Position numbers and translations under genes: made by a program. Under the pieces are notes generated by a model. The model did no database searches. It saw only the letters and a list, made by a program, of their open reading frames with translations, and was not told the origin of the DNA. Of a stretch of 22,090 nucleotides of DNA, positions 7,950 through 15,082 are shown piece by piece. The stretch covers positions 1 to 22,090 of the IMG/VR virus record IMGVR_UViG_3300021963_000728; one strand, written 5' to 3'. Position 1 is the first letter of the stretch. Every line of letters starts with the position of its first letter. Origin of the DNA: a virus.

Positions 7950-8635
7950 AAAACCACCTCATAAGCTGTGAACGCGCCATCCCATGAAATAAAAGAATCA
8001 TTGGTCATTGGAACAAGCGTATAGGTAGGATATTCACGCAATACAACAGGAAAAGTTGTCCCTGTGTAGGTTGACCCGCCTAAACTTGTTGTTGTGCCGT
8101 ATTGCCCTATAACTGCCGATATTGCGCTTGATACGGTTGTTAACACTGTACGATGCACAGGAACAGTGACTGTTGTGCCAACACCGCGTGTCACATTAGC
8201 AGTTGCTATGTACGCATATCGGTCAATTTGTATGAAGTCGCCTGTCTTAACAATAAATGCAGATGATGAAATGCTAGGCAAAGTTGTCAACACAATATTT
8301 TTGCCTGTTGTGCCATTTGCAGTTGTATCAATTTGACATGACGCTATTTGAAAACTTGTCATATCGCCTTGGTAAGCAATGTAATTGAGCCAGCCAGTTG
8401 TTCCAAAATTTAGATATTGCTCTGTGATTCGGTCAGCCGTACGCAATGCAGACAACACATCTCGGTTAATGCTGTATTGCAAATAATTCATCGGCTTAAG
8501 CGTGAACTGGAATGGTTGTACGGTCAGAATTTCCGATGTGCTGATACGCATATTGCGCGACAACATTTGACCAGCAAATTTATGGTCGTTGATGCTTACA
8601 TTTTCAGTGATGCTAAGAATACTTTGTAAGCTCAT
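7946..8635 (-). CDS. Minor tail protein, probable distal tail component
   Basis: A 229-residue beta-rich protein three bases downstream of the tape measure gene. Recognisable segments include QPFQFTLKPMNYLQYSINRD, VLSALRTADRITEQYLNFG and DFIQIDRYAYIATANVTRGV, the last resembling the beta domain of Dit/gpM-type proteins that describe a position-plus-value repeat. The end is REYPTYTLVPMTNDSFISWD followed by GAFTAYEVVL. There is no enzymatic signature, signal peptide or membrane helix. Its place directly after the tape measure is that of lambda gpM or the distal tail protein of other siphophages, so it likely forms the ring joining tail tube and tip. The specific family is not certain. Confidence 0.6.
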   Translation of the reverse strand: MSLQSILSITENVSINDHKFAGQMLSRNMRISTSEILTVQPFQFTLKPMNYLQYSINRDVLSALRTADRITEQYLNFGTTGWLNYIAYQGDMTSFQIASCQIDTTANGTTGKNIVLTTLPSISSSAFIVKTGDFIQIDRYAYIATANVTRGVGTTVTVPVHRTVLTTVSSAISAVIGQYGTTTSLGGSTYTGTTFPVVLREYPTYTLVPMTNDSFISWDGAFTAYEVVL

Positions 8636-8638
8636 TTT

Positions 8639-10750
8639 TTACCTCGAAACAGGCATACCGCGATTTGCTGATTGATACGATGCCCAAATGGTTTGCTTAT
8701 TCTTTGCCAAGAACTGAATGCCGCTTTGCGTGTCTATGGCACTCATGTTTGCAATGTATGGTCCATTGTAGTTAATGGTTTGCCCACCACCCATCGCACT
8801 TGCAAGTTGATTGTTTGGAATGATTGTCCCCGCAGTGCGTGGCACAAATAATTCTGGTCCTCGTTCACCAACAATAGAAACCTGACCTACTGGTGGTTGC
8901 CCACCATTGGCAAAACCGCTTGCCCTAACTGCACCAAAAGTTTCGCCACCAGAACTTAAATCTACGCTTGGCGAACCAAAACCAAAAATATTTCCTAACC
9001 CACGCATCATGTTCATTGCGCTTGCTTTAGCTTGAATAACCATCAAGTCCATAATGACACTGCGTGTGAAATCTCCAAAATTAAATTTGCCTGTTCTTAC
9101 AAATTGTTCAACAGCGTCTTCCATACTACCCATTAAAGACACAAACCCACGCCTACCCACTTCAAATTGATTTGGTAAGTTTTGCATGTATTCATCAAAA
9201 CCTTTTTTCACGCCTTGCGTCATTGTGCCTTCTGTTTCTTTGCGAATTTTCATTAATTGGTCTTTTGCTAGCTCAATAGAACGCTGGCGCAATTCGTTGT
9301 TGCGTTCTAATGCTATGGCTTCATCTTCTGCTGTTATTTTTTGTTCATTGCGCAACATCTTTATTTCATATTCTTTTTCAGCAAATAATTGCCTTATTTG
9401 CAAGATTTTTTGCGCATAATCTATTTCATATTCTTTCAAATGTTTATTGTCTTTATTCAGCAAAAAAATTTCTTTTTCAAAATCTAATTGCTTGCCCAAT
9501 TGTATTTGGCTATATTGCAAAGACAATGCCATTTCATCTAATAACTTTTGGCGGTCTTCTTCTATTTGCAATTGGTCGCGCACAGTCATCATTTCTTTGA
9601 TAGACAACTGCAACCGTTTTTCTGCGGCTGTTTCGTTATCTTTCATTATGTTTTCTGTGTAGCGTCTGCGTTCTTCCAAAATGCGTTTAGCTTCGGCTTC
9701 TGCGGCTTTTGCTTTTGTATCTACACCAACAATTGTTTCTCGTATAGGCGCACTTTTATCTTTGAGCAATCTAGGGTCATCAAACCCCGCACCTCGTGAA
9801 CCAATTTTTTCGCCTTTTAAAATCTTGTCAAATTCTGTTTGCTGGTTTCTAAGTTCGGCAAGTCGCCTATTAGTGTCTTCATCTAATTTTTTTAATTCTG
9901 CTGACCCAGCGTTTGATTCGCCATAGGTTTGCATGATGAGTGAATAGCCAGCAATTTTTTCTAACAATATGGCAACGCTTTGCATCGCCTTGTATGCGCT
10001 GTTTATATTGCTTGCCAAAAAATTAAACGCATTGCCAAGCATTTCAATTTTGGGAAATGTTTGGTCAGTAATTTGATTATTGATTGCTTTTAAACTTGGA
10101 CCAAGTGCCGTAACTAACAGCATTTGTAATTTTTTTATTATGTTTTCTAAATTGCCCCAAGTTTCTGCGCCAGCTTTGACGGCTTCAATCTGTTCGCGTG
10201 TCAAGTCTGTGGTCTTGCTCATCTCTTGAGCAAATTTGTCAAACGCTACACCTTTTGCCGCTTTGGAAAAGAATTCCATTGCTTTGGCATTGCGGCTAAC
10301 TGCATCATCCATTTGCTCAAGACCAGCAAGCACTTTGCCAAGTAGCTGTTCTTGCGTCATTGAGCCAATGTCTTTTAACGACACGCCAACTGACTTGAAT
10401 GCTTTTTGTGCTTCAAATGAACCGCTTGCCGCAGTGTCAATAAATTTTGTAAACGCTGACAGCATCACCCCAGCTTTGTCAGCTTCGCCACCAGCATTTT
10501 GTAAAGCTGAACGCAATTTAACAACCGTATCAATTGCTACATCATTGGCTTCGGCAACATCGGCAATATCATCGGCAAATTTAATAGCCGCCACACTCAT
10601 AGCCGCCAAAGCAGTCGCGCCTATTTGCGCAACACTGCCAATCTTGCTGACAAAGGCATCTAATTTTTTACCAGCGTTTTCTATGCCAGCGACAAATTCG
10701 GCTGTATTCAACCCAAGGACAACGCCTAAACGACCGACATTATTTGCCAT
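8639..10750 (-). CDS. Tape measure protein
   Basis: A 703-residue tail length determinant. The opening NNVGRLGVVLGLNTAEFVAG and the following Lys/Ala-rich helix are typical of tape measures. Residues about 40-60 and 205-270 are hydrophobic helices. Residues about 285-510 are a long charged helical region rich in Glu, Lys, Arg and Gln, consistent with coiled coil. MEDAVEQFVRTGKFNFGDFT (543-562) matches the lambda-type tape measure C-terminal motif, and VGERGPELFVPRTAGTIIPN (627-646) is the conserved terminal motif. From the known scaling of about 0.15 nm per residue, a tail near 105 nm is predicted. Its start overlaps the end of the chaperone extension by 11 bases, as in lambda T/H. Confidence 0.93.
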   Translation of the reverse strand: MANNVGRLGVVLGLNTAEFVAGIENAGKKLDAFVSKIGSVAQIGATALAAMSVAAIKFADDIADVAEANDVAIDTVVKLRSALQNAGGEADKAGVMLSAFTKFIDTAASGSFEAQKAFKSVGVSLKDIGSMTQEQLLGKVLAGLEQMDDAVSRNAKAMEFFSKAAKGVAFDKFAQEMSKTTDLTREQIEAVKAGAETWGNLENIIKKLQMLLVTALGPSLKAINNQITDQTFPKIEMLGNAFNFLASNINSAYKAMQSVAILLEKIAGYSLIMQTYGESNAGSAELKKLDEDTNRRLAELRNQQTEFDKILKGEKIGSRGAGFDDPRLLKDKSAPIRETIVGVDTKAKAAEAEAKRILEERRRYTENIMKDNETAAEKRLQLSIKEMMTVRDQLQIEEDRQKLLDEMALSLQYSQIQLGKQLDFEKEIFLLNKDNKHLKEYEIDYAQKILQIRQLFAEKEYEIKMLRNEQKITAEDEAIALERNNELRQRSIELAKDQLMKIRKETEGTMTQGVKKGFDEYMQNLPNQFEVGRRGFVSLMGSMEDAVEQFVRTGKFNFGDFTRSVIMDLMVIQAKASAMNMMRGLGNIFGFGSPSVDLSSGGETFGAVRASGFANGGQPPVGQVSIVGERGPELFVPRTAGTIIPNNQLASAMGGGQTINYNGPYIANMSAIDTQSGIQFLAKNKQTIWASYQSANRGMPVSR

Positions 10751-11096
10751 CTGTAACCCCGAATCTATCTTTGCTGAACCCCGGCGCTTGACTCATAAAT
10801 GCCAACAACTGCTCATTGGCTTGTTGTTTTTGTTCTTCCTCAGTCAGCGGTGGGTATAGGTAATCATACGCATTACCAAGAATGTTGGCTAGTTTATAAG
10901 GGCTTGCACTAGCCGCCCTCATATAGTTAAACACGCCATTTGTAAGCACTCCCAGCACATTCAACAACCCCTGATTGCCTATCAGCCCATCGCCATACAT
11001 AGTCTGAATTTGCGCCATTGTGACCCCATCCAGTTCCGCTATTGATTCTTGTGTGTGCCCATTGAAAATCATCGCGGTGATGACTTGGCTTTTCAA
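10740..11096 (-). CDS. Tail assembly chaperone, frameshift extension (T-like)
   Basis: A 118-codon frame that has only a TTG at its left end and no ribosome binding site, but lies exactly in the -1 frame after a slippery heptamer at the end of the chaperone gene. It is best read as the T part of a GT fusion rather than a separate protein. The fused product would be about 281 residues: the full 159-residue G part plus 122 residues starting LIGSLKSQV. The extension contains GVTMAQIQTMYGDGLIGNQG, a helical middle (NVLGVLTNGVFNYMRAAS) and a charged LTEEEQKQQANEQLLAFMSQ segment. In lambda the GT protein binds the tape measure and recruits tail tube protein. The end overlaps the tape measure start. 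Confidence 0.82.
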   Translation of the reverse strand: MKSQVITAMIFNGHTQESIAELDGVTMAQIQTMYGDGLIGNQGLLNVLGVLTNGVFNYMRAASASPYKLANILGNAYDYLYPPLTEEEQKQQANEQLLAFMSQAPGFSKDRFGVTDGK

Positions 11097-11104
11097 TGAG
11101 CCAA
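11085..11104 (-). other. Candidate frameshift-stimulating hairpin
   Basis: On the minus strand TTGGCT, an 8-base loop CATTGAAA, and AGCCAA form a perfect 6-bp stem beginning right after the chaperone's TGA stop. With one bulged base the stem can be extended by pairing TGA with TCA (outer limits 11081-11107). It is well placed to pause ribosomes on the slippery heptamer, although the spacing of three bases to the short stem is tighter than usual. Confidence 0.55.
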
Positions 11105-11584
11105 TCAGTTTCCCTTTGTTTCCTTGTATGTCGGGCTGATAGCTTCGGCAATCTTCTCAACCAATTGCATCTGCACCGCCATTGGGAATTCGGCTTCAAT
11201 TTCCTCATAGGTTAAGTCATCCAGCGTTGCGCCCTCTTGCTCAGGCACAAGTAACTTAACAAACTCAGTTATCTTAATTTCGACTTGCACTTTTTGCCGT
11301 GCCGCTTCTTTTAACGACCGACCTTCAATCAGCACATCGTCATCGGTAAAGGTAAAGCCAGCGTCTTGGTCTTTCAGCGCAAGCAAGGGTTCGGTCATCT
11401 GCTTGTATGCCTCTGCCACCTTTGCTTCGTCAGGTTCGTTTATGCGTTTGTAGATTTCATCGGATTCGTGAACATACGGAATCCTGACCCTAAAGGTATG
11501 ACCGCCTAATTCAAATCTGCGGGTAAATATTTTTTCTCTGTGTTGTTGGTACTTTGCGCCAAGGGCGTCTGCAAATCGTGTCAT
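11105..11584 (-). CDS. Tail assembly chaperone (G-like)
   Basis: A 159-residue acidic protein located immediately upstream of the T-like frame and tape measure, the place of lambda gpG. Segments are FTRRFELGGHTFRVRIPYV, a helical DEAKVAEAYKQMTEPLLAL, and an acidic C-terminal half containing LTYEEIEAEFPMAVQMQLVE. It is not a virion protein in related systems: G and GT coat the tape measure during tail assembly and are then lost. The stop codon TGA directly follows the G GGA AAC slippery site, so a minority of ribosomes should continue into the extension. The family is inferred from context and the frameshift rather than from strong sequence motifs. Confidence 0.82.
   Translation of the reverse strand: MTRFADALGAKYQQHREKIFTRRFELGGHTFRVRIPYVHESDEIYKRINEPDEAKVAEAYKQMTEPLLALKDQDAGFTFTDDDVLIEGRSLKEAARQKVQVEIKITEFVKLLVPEQEGATLDDLTYEEIEAEFPMAVQMQLVEKIAEAISPTYKETKGN
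11108..11114 (-). promoter_or_regulatory. -1 programmed ribosomal frameshift site (G GGA AAC)
   Basis: Reading the chaperone gene in frame gives AAG GGA AAC TGA, so the heptamer G GGA AAC fits the X XXY YYZ rule (X=G, Y=A, Z=C). It differs by one base from lambda's G GGA AAG. Slipping back one base continues as CTG ATT GGC TCA TTG into the 118-codon frame without a stop. Three bases after the heptamer lies a hairpin with stem TTGGCT/AGCCAA. Confidence 0.88.
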
Positions 11585-11592
11585 GTGTTTTC

Positions 11593-12144
11593 CTATCTGT
11601 ATCTTGATTTGTAATTGTCTATCCTGTACGCAATCCTTGTTGCCAATTTGTCAAGCACGGTTGGACCCGCTGATTCTAATGCTGTGCGCATATACGGGTG
11701 TGCTGGGTTTCTTGCCGAACCAAATTCTTGCGCTATTGCTCGCGCATCGTAAGGAAAACCAGTAGACAGCGCAAACGCTTTAAATTTCTTGGCGCGTTCG
11801 GTAGAACTCAAATTTTGGTTTTCTTCGTAGAATTTCTTTTTGAGTTTTTTCGAGAACGCTTTGGTAGTTACCAAGGCAATTATGTTGTCGCCTTGCGTTA
11901 CATATTTGGAACGCCTGTCCCGTCTACTAGGTCGCCTTGCTTCAATTTGTAAAGTTCTTGCCAATGCCGTTGTGTCTTTTGGCGCAAACTCTCTTGCAAG
12001 GTTCAGCGTGGGTTTCATTGCCTCACGCATGGCGGGTATAAGTATTTTGCTGTTTGCTTTTTTGTCGCCAATTTCTCTTGCAATGTCATCAAATGTTTGC
12101 AGTAGGGTGTCTAAGCCTTCCACTTTCCATGCGACTTTTGCCAT
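11593..12144 (-). CDS. HK97 gp10-like tail completion / neck protein
   Basis: A 183-residue basic protein with the layout of the HK97 gp10 family. It opens MAKVAWKVEGLDTLLQTFDD with an amphipathic helix, then IPAMREAMKPTLNLAREFAP (ending in the AP before KDTTALARTLQ, equivalent to the family's APvdTGxLrxS), a strand DNIIALVTTK, and the diagnostic ending AIAQEFGSARNPAHPYMRTA, where Y/AxxxEfGt...aHPFmrpA is conserved. Members sit at the head-tail interface or cap the tail. It is longer than the usual 110-150 residues because of an inserted Lys-rich helix (FSKKLKKKFYEENQNLSSTE). Unusually it lies downstream of the tail tube genes. The start is one base after the previous stop. Confidence 0.8.
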   Translation of the reverse strand: MAKVAWKVEGLDTLLQTFDDIAREIGDKKANSKILIPAMREAMKPTLNLAREFAPKDTTALARTLQIEARRPSRRDRRSKYVTQGDNIIALVTTKAFSKKLKKKFYEENQNLSSTERAKKFKAFALSTGFPYDARAIAQEFGSARNPAHPYMRTALESAGPTVLDKLATRIAYRIDNYKSRYR

Positions 12145-12145
12145 T

Positions 12146-12385
12146 TCAAATTCTCCATGCGCCGGGCTTAATCAAGCGATGAAAAAGCAATTCGTTTAAT
12201 TCTTTGGCGTATTCCACCACTTCGCTGGGTGACATTTTGTCAGCATGACGAGCCGCAATCTCATGCGCGAGACTAACGGCTGTCATTTTTTGTTGCGTAA
12301 AGCCGAACCAATCTTTGCGAGTTTCAGCTTGCTGAACCAAGAAACTTAATAAATCTGCCGTGTTCTGTATTGTCGTGTCTGTCAT
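12146..12385 (-). CDS. Hypothetical small tail-module protein (79 aa)
   Basis: A 79-residue, probably all-helical protein that I do not recognise. It starts MTDTTIQNTADLLSFLVQQA, has a central helix QQKMTAVSLAHEIAARHADK, a MSPSEVVEYAKELNELLFHR helix and ends LIKPGAWRI. No signal peptide, membrane segment or catalytic motif is visible. It is tightly packed between the 67-residue gene and the gp10-like gene with gaps of one or two bases, so it belongs to the tail operon. Being between tail tube and chaperone genes, it could be a tail assembly accessory; that is inference only. Confidence 0.65.
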   Translation of the reverse strand: MTDTTIQNTADLLSFLVQQAETRKDWFGFTQQKMTAVSLAHEIAARHADKMSPSEVVEYAKELNELLFHRLIKPGAWRI

Positions 12386-12387
12386 GT

Positions 12388-12591
12388 TTATTCCTGTGGG
12401 TCAGGCGGTGGTGCGCTTTGCGCTGGGTTGTATTTGGCAAGCACTGACAAACACACAAACTCAACAGTGTCGGTTTTGGCTTTGGCAAGTGCGGTTGCCA
12501 CTTCACTGGCTTTCACCTCCAACCCCCGCGCTACTGCGTCAAGGGATTGGTGGGTGTTCGCCAACACTTCAACAGCGTCAGCGACTTTCAT
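12388..12591 (-). CDS. Hypothetical small tail-module protein (67 aa)
   Basis: A 67-residue protein, unrecognised. The sequence is Ala/Val-rich and likely helical (MKVADAVEVLANTHQSLDAV, then EVKASEVATALAKAK), followed by EFVCLSVLAKYNPAQ and a Pro-rich acidic end (SAPPPDPQE). Its ATG overlaps the stop of the second tail tube gene (TAATG), which argues that it is translated by coupling. The helical head with a flexible Pro tail would fit a small assembly adaptor, but nothing in the sequence proves this. Confidence 0.65.
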   Translation of the reverse strand: MKVADAVEVLANTHQSLDAVARGLEVKASEVATALAKAKTDTVEFVCLSVLAKYNPAQSAPPPDPQE

Positions 12592-13106
12592 TAGCTGTTA
12601 CTCCAACCGAACTGATTGCCGCGAGGATGGATGGTGAAAACACATTTGGCTTCCGCACCGGGTGCTGGGTCGATTTGGAACTGACTAGCACGACCATTAA
12701 AAGCATAAGCAACAGTGTTCGTTCCATCATAAGCCGCCACCACATAAGTGCGGTCAACAAGACCTGAATATGCGTCTGCACGAATCAACAGCAAACCAGC
12801 GTCTGACGGATTCCATGCCGCTGTGATTGTCAGTGATGTGGGCGCAGATTGTGTTGGGATTTTGTCGCTTTGGCGTGAACCCGCCACCATGAAATTGGCA
12901 ACTGCGTCATCTTGACCAAATGCGGGAACTGCTTCGATGGTTGCCAATGCAGTGCCAGCCGCGCCTGTACCGCCAGCGGATGTGCCAACGATGGTTGCGA
13001 CTTGCGCTGTCCAAACAGCCAAGTTTGCAGTGCTGAACGGGGATGCCGTTGTCTGCATCCACATTGATGCGACAAAGCCGGGTAGAACTTTTGAAGGTAA
13101 TGCCAT
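12591..13106 (-). CDS. Tail tube protein paralog 2
   Basis: A 171-residue protein clearly homologous to the gene just upstream. Both share xLPSKVLPGFVAS at the start and a C-terminal block from EAVPAFGQDDAVAN to the end; aligned by hand, about 22-23 of roughly 116 positions differ in that block. Shared landmarks are GSRQSDKIPTQSAPTS, TITAAWNPSD, LLLIRADAYSGL and PGAEAK. Residues about 15-56 are unrelated in detail and eight residues longer than in paralog 1. Position between tail terminator and chaperone/tape measure genes marks these as tail tube subunits. A GGAG ribosome binding site precedes the ATG. Both copies are intact, so both are probably made; whether they mix in one tube is unknown. 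Confidence 0.78.
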   Translation of the reverse strand: MALPSKVLPGFVASMWMQTTASPFSTANLAVWTAQVATIVGTSAGGTGAAGTALATIEAVPAFGQDDAVANFMVAGSRQSDKIPTQSAPTSLTITAAWNPSDAGLLLIRADAYSGLVDRTYVVAAYDGTNTVAYAFNGRASQFQIDPAPGAEAKCVFTIHPRGNQFGWSNS

Positions 13107-13121
13107 TTGAGTTTCTCCAGT

Positions 13122-13616
13122 TTAGGCTGTGTTTGTCCAGCCGTATTCGTTGCCACGGGGATGTAATGTAAAAACCGCCTTTGCCTCCGCACCGGGCTGG
13201 GCATCTATCTGCCACTGACTTGCACGGGCATTAAAGGCGTAATTGACCGTGCCTGTACCATCGGTAGCCTGTATAACATAAGTGCGGTCTATCAGCCCAG
13301 AATAGGCATCTGCGCGGATTAATAACAGCACTGTGTCGCTAGGATTCCATGCGGCAGTAATCGTCATGCTGGTGGGTGCGCTTTGGGTCGGGATTTTGTC
13401 CGATTGACGCGAACCAGCCACGCCGTAATTTGCAACTGCATCGTCTTGACCAAATGCGGGTACGGCTTCCACTTGCACCAAATTGCCGCTGATTGTGATG
13501 GCAGACACATTGCCAAGCGTACCCAATTGCGCGGTCGTCAATGGTGTGGGTGTTGCGCTTGGTTGCGCATATAGCGAGGCTACAAACCCCGGTAAGACTT
13601 TTGATGGTAAAGGCAT
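13122..13616 (-). CDS. Tail tube protein paralog 1
   Basis: A 164-residue predicted major tail protein, first of two tandem paralogs. It starts MPLPSKVLPGFVASLYAQPS, then a short Thr/Leu-rich variable stretch to about residue 48, then the conserved core VEAVPAFGQDDAVANYGVAG ... DRTYVIQATDGTG ... HPRGNEYGWTNTA. It is preceded by 33 non-coding bases, one of the larger gaps in the operon, with a GGGGG-type ribosome binding sequence about eight bases before the ATG. Tail tube proteins polymerise as hexameric rings around the tape measure to form the DNA channel. The family name is assigned from gene order and size, because I do not recognise a named Pfam motif. Confidence 0.78.
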   Translation of the reverse strand: MPLPSKVLPGFVASLYAQPSATPTPLTTAQLGTLGNVSAITISGNLVQVEAVPAFGQDDAVANYGVAGSRQSDKIPTQSAPTSMTITAAWNPSDTVLLLIRADAYSGLIDRTYVIQATDGTGTVNYAFNARASQWQIDAQPGAEAKAVFTLHPRGNEYGWTNTA

Positions 13617-13649
13617 TTTGTTTTCCCCCGATTCGTTGCTGTTCGTGTC

Positions 13650-14069
13650 TTATGTTGGGATGTCAAGGGTACAGTCTAAAAAGACCTGACCCAGTTTGTC
13701 TTCGTTGTCATAGCTGTTGTACAACCATTGCACATCAGCCTTGGCAATCCAAAACCCGTTGGTCACGCCACCAAACAAACCACTGTACCCGTGCAAGGAT
13801 TGTAGTATTTGGTTGGAAATTGTGAAACCATCTTCTATCACTTGCGTGAAAATACTGATTTGAAAAACTGGACGGTCGATGCTTTTATTGCTTTGAGTTT
13901 GCCCAGTAAAAACTTCTTGGTGAACATTTCTTAACATCCAAGTAATGAACTTTGGCTCAATGGCAAAGTTACGGTTAAAGGTTGCATATACAGGCACAGG
14001 CGTGACGATGCTTTGCAATTGGAATTGGATTGCTTTGGCGTACTGGACTGGATTTTGTTGTGTCGCCAT
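13650..14069 (-). CDS. Tail terminator / tail completion protein
   Basis: A 139-residue protein encoded directly before the tail tube genes, the position of lambda gpU or the DUF3168-like tail terminators. It starts MATQQNPVQYAKAIQFQLQS, and the strand-loop-strand body (VPVYATFNRNFAIEPKFITW, SIDRPVFQISIFTQVIEDG) has the expected alpha/beta pattern. It ends WLYNSYDNEDKLGQVFLDCT followed by LDIPT. In related phages a hexamer stops tail tube growth and provides the surface for head joining. Its start overlaps the head closure stop by one base. The functional call rests mainly on gene order and size. Confidence 0.6.
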   Translation of the reverse strand: MATQQNPVQYAKAIQFQLQSIVTPVPVYATFNRNFAIEPKFITWMLRNVHQEVFTGQTQSNKSIDRPVFQISIFTQVIEDGFTISNQILQSLHGYSGLFGGVTNGFWIAKADVQWLYNSYDNEDKLGQVFLDCTLDIPT

Positions 14070-14410
14070 TAGACAGCCACCACAGGGTCATTGCGTACAC
14101 AAGTGAATTGGGCAAACTGCCTGTCATCCATTTCGCGCACATTGTCAATGCGCCAATCGTAGCCACGCCACGCAACTGAATATGCGTTTTGGTTATCAAT
14201 AATCGTCTTTATGTTGGGTGTGTAGTTCAGCGTCATCTGCACCACATCAGCATAAACGCGGTATTTGTCAGCAATACGAACGCTGTTTGCAACACTGTGA
14301 ATTCTAGCGCGAGTATTAAACCAAAGCGTTTGCGTTGTCGTCTGTTCGCCAAAATCACTCTTGGCAAAAGACAATGTTTTTACAGCAATGTTTTCATACC
14401 GCGCAACCAT
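14069..14410 (-). CDS. Head closure / head-tail adaptor protein
   Basis: A 113-residue protein of the head-tail joining type (SPP1 gp16 / HK97 gp9-like). It starts MVARYENIAVKTLSFAKSDF. The ending IIDNQNAYSVAWRGYDWRID followed by NVREMDDRQFAQFTCVR matches the usual d..~v.~~g..y.I.~v.e...R...l.~~r pattern of this family. It forms the ring that closes the packaged head below the connector and binds the tail terminator. The order connector, closure, terminator is standard and supports the call. The start is one base from the connector stop. Confidence 0.72.
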   Translation of the reverse strand: MVARYENIAVKTLSFAKSDFGEQTTTQTLWFNTRARIHSVANSVRIADKYRVYADVVQMTLNYTPNIKTIIDNQNAYSVAWRGYDWRIDNVREMDDRQFAQFTCVRNDPVVAV

Positions 14411-14411
14411 G

Positions 14412-15080
14412 TCACATCACCAGTGGTTTGTAACTTCTTAACAAAGTAGCAACGCCAAAAGGTATCGGCTTGGAATTGCCTTCGGTCGTATCACTGCGAT
14501 GGTTGTACAAGTGTGTGAATAACAGCAAGCCAGCCTGTTTAATGACTGCATAAGCCGCCATCGGGTTTGCTGGTGACACATACTCGCAATAGACAGGGCT
14601 TGTCATGTTGCTATTCAAGTCACTAGGCAAAGTCTGCAAAACTACCTTGTTGCCGCTGTTGTCGTAATAGTATGTGGCTGGGTCTACCGTAGTCAATACT
14701 GGCGGTGTCGCATCGTTCCAATACTTGACTGCGGAAATAGTCACTCCGCTTGTGGGTGTGGCATTGTTTTGCGACACTTCGGGCAAATCCAATGCTAACG
14801 GTGTGCCGTACAAACTGGTCGCGTTGTAGTACACACGATAACTTGTGGCAAAAATACTCATGCCCAAATAGTCTTCAATGGCTTGGCGTGTTGCAAGTTC
14901 TAAAGACCCAAGGTATGTGTCTTGGCTTGTGTCGTCAAACAAGTTAAGCTGTTGGCGAATCTCGGCAAGTGTTAACCATGCGGTTGCGTTGTCCCGCGCA
15001 ATCTGCTCAATTTTTTCATAATTGAATGGATTGCGTGTGGGCGCACCAATCGTTAAATAGCCAAGTTGGTCAACAGACAT
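14412..15080 (-). CDS. Head-tail connector, gp6-like
   Basis: A 222-residue connector (adaptor) protein. The gp6/gp15 helical core is seen as TAWLTLAEIRQQLNLFDDTS, YLGSLELATRQAIEDYLGMS and IFATSYRVYYN. A beta insert follows (about 90-165) with DATPPVLTTVDPATYYYDNS. The C-terminal helix is AAYAVIKQAGLLLFTHLYNH with RSDTTEGNSKPIPFGVATLL, corresponding to the family's IKxAxLLLxxhlYxnR...lPxgvxxLL ending. It should form a 12-mer under the portal. The gene begins two bases after the second capsid gene and is longer than HK97 gp6 because of the insert. Confidence 0.8.
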   Translation of the reverse strand: MSVDQLGYLTIGAPTRNPFNYEKIEQIARDNATAWLTLAEIRQQLNLFDDTSQDTYLGSLELATRQAIEDYLGMSIFATSYRVYYNATSLYGTPLALDLPEVSQNNATPTSGVTISAVKYWNDATPPVLTTVDPATYYYDNSGNKVVLQTLPSDLNSNMTSPVYCEYVSPANPMAAYAVIKQAGLLLFTHLYNHRSDTTEGNSKPIPFGVATLLRSYKPLVM

Positions 15081-15082
15081 GG

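Noticed and set aside
10236-10859. A 207-codon open frame on the plus strand opposite the tape measure start
   Set aside because: It mirrors a well-supported tape measure gene, has no ribosome binding site and no recognisable protein features; its length follows from the codon bias of the opposite strand.
10740-11096. Independent translation of the T-like frame from TTG at 11096
   Set aside because: No ribosome binding site is seen, TTG is a poor start, and the frame opens exactly where a -1 slip from the slippery heptamer would enter it.
10927-11208. A 93-codon minus-strand frame across the chaperone junction
   Set aside because: It overlaps both the G-like gene and the T-like extension in the third frame. 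The -1 frameshift explains the junction fully, and this frame reads as Arg/Trp-rich noise.
12830-13215. Two long minus-strand frames (124 and 102 codons) overlapping the tail tube genes
   Set aside because: They are out-of-frame shadows of the paralog pair, rich in Arg/His/Trp, and cross the intergenic gap without a start signal.
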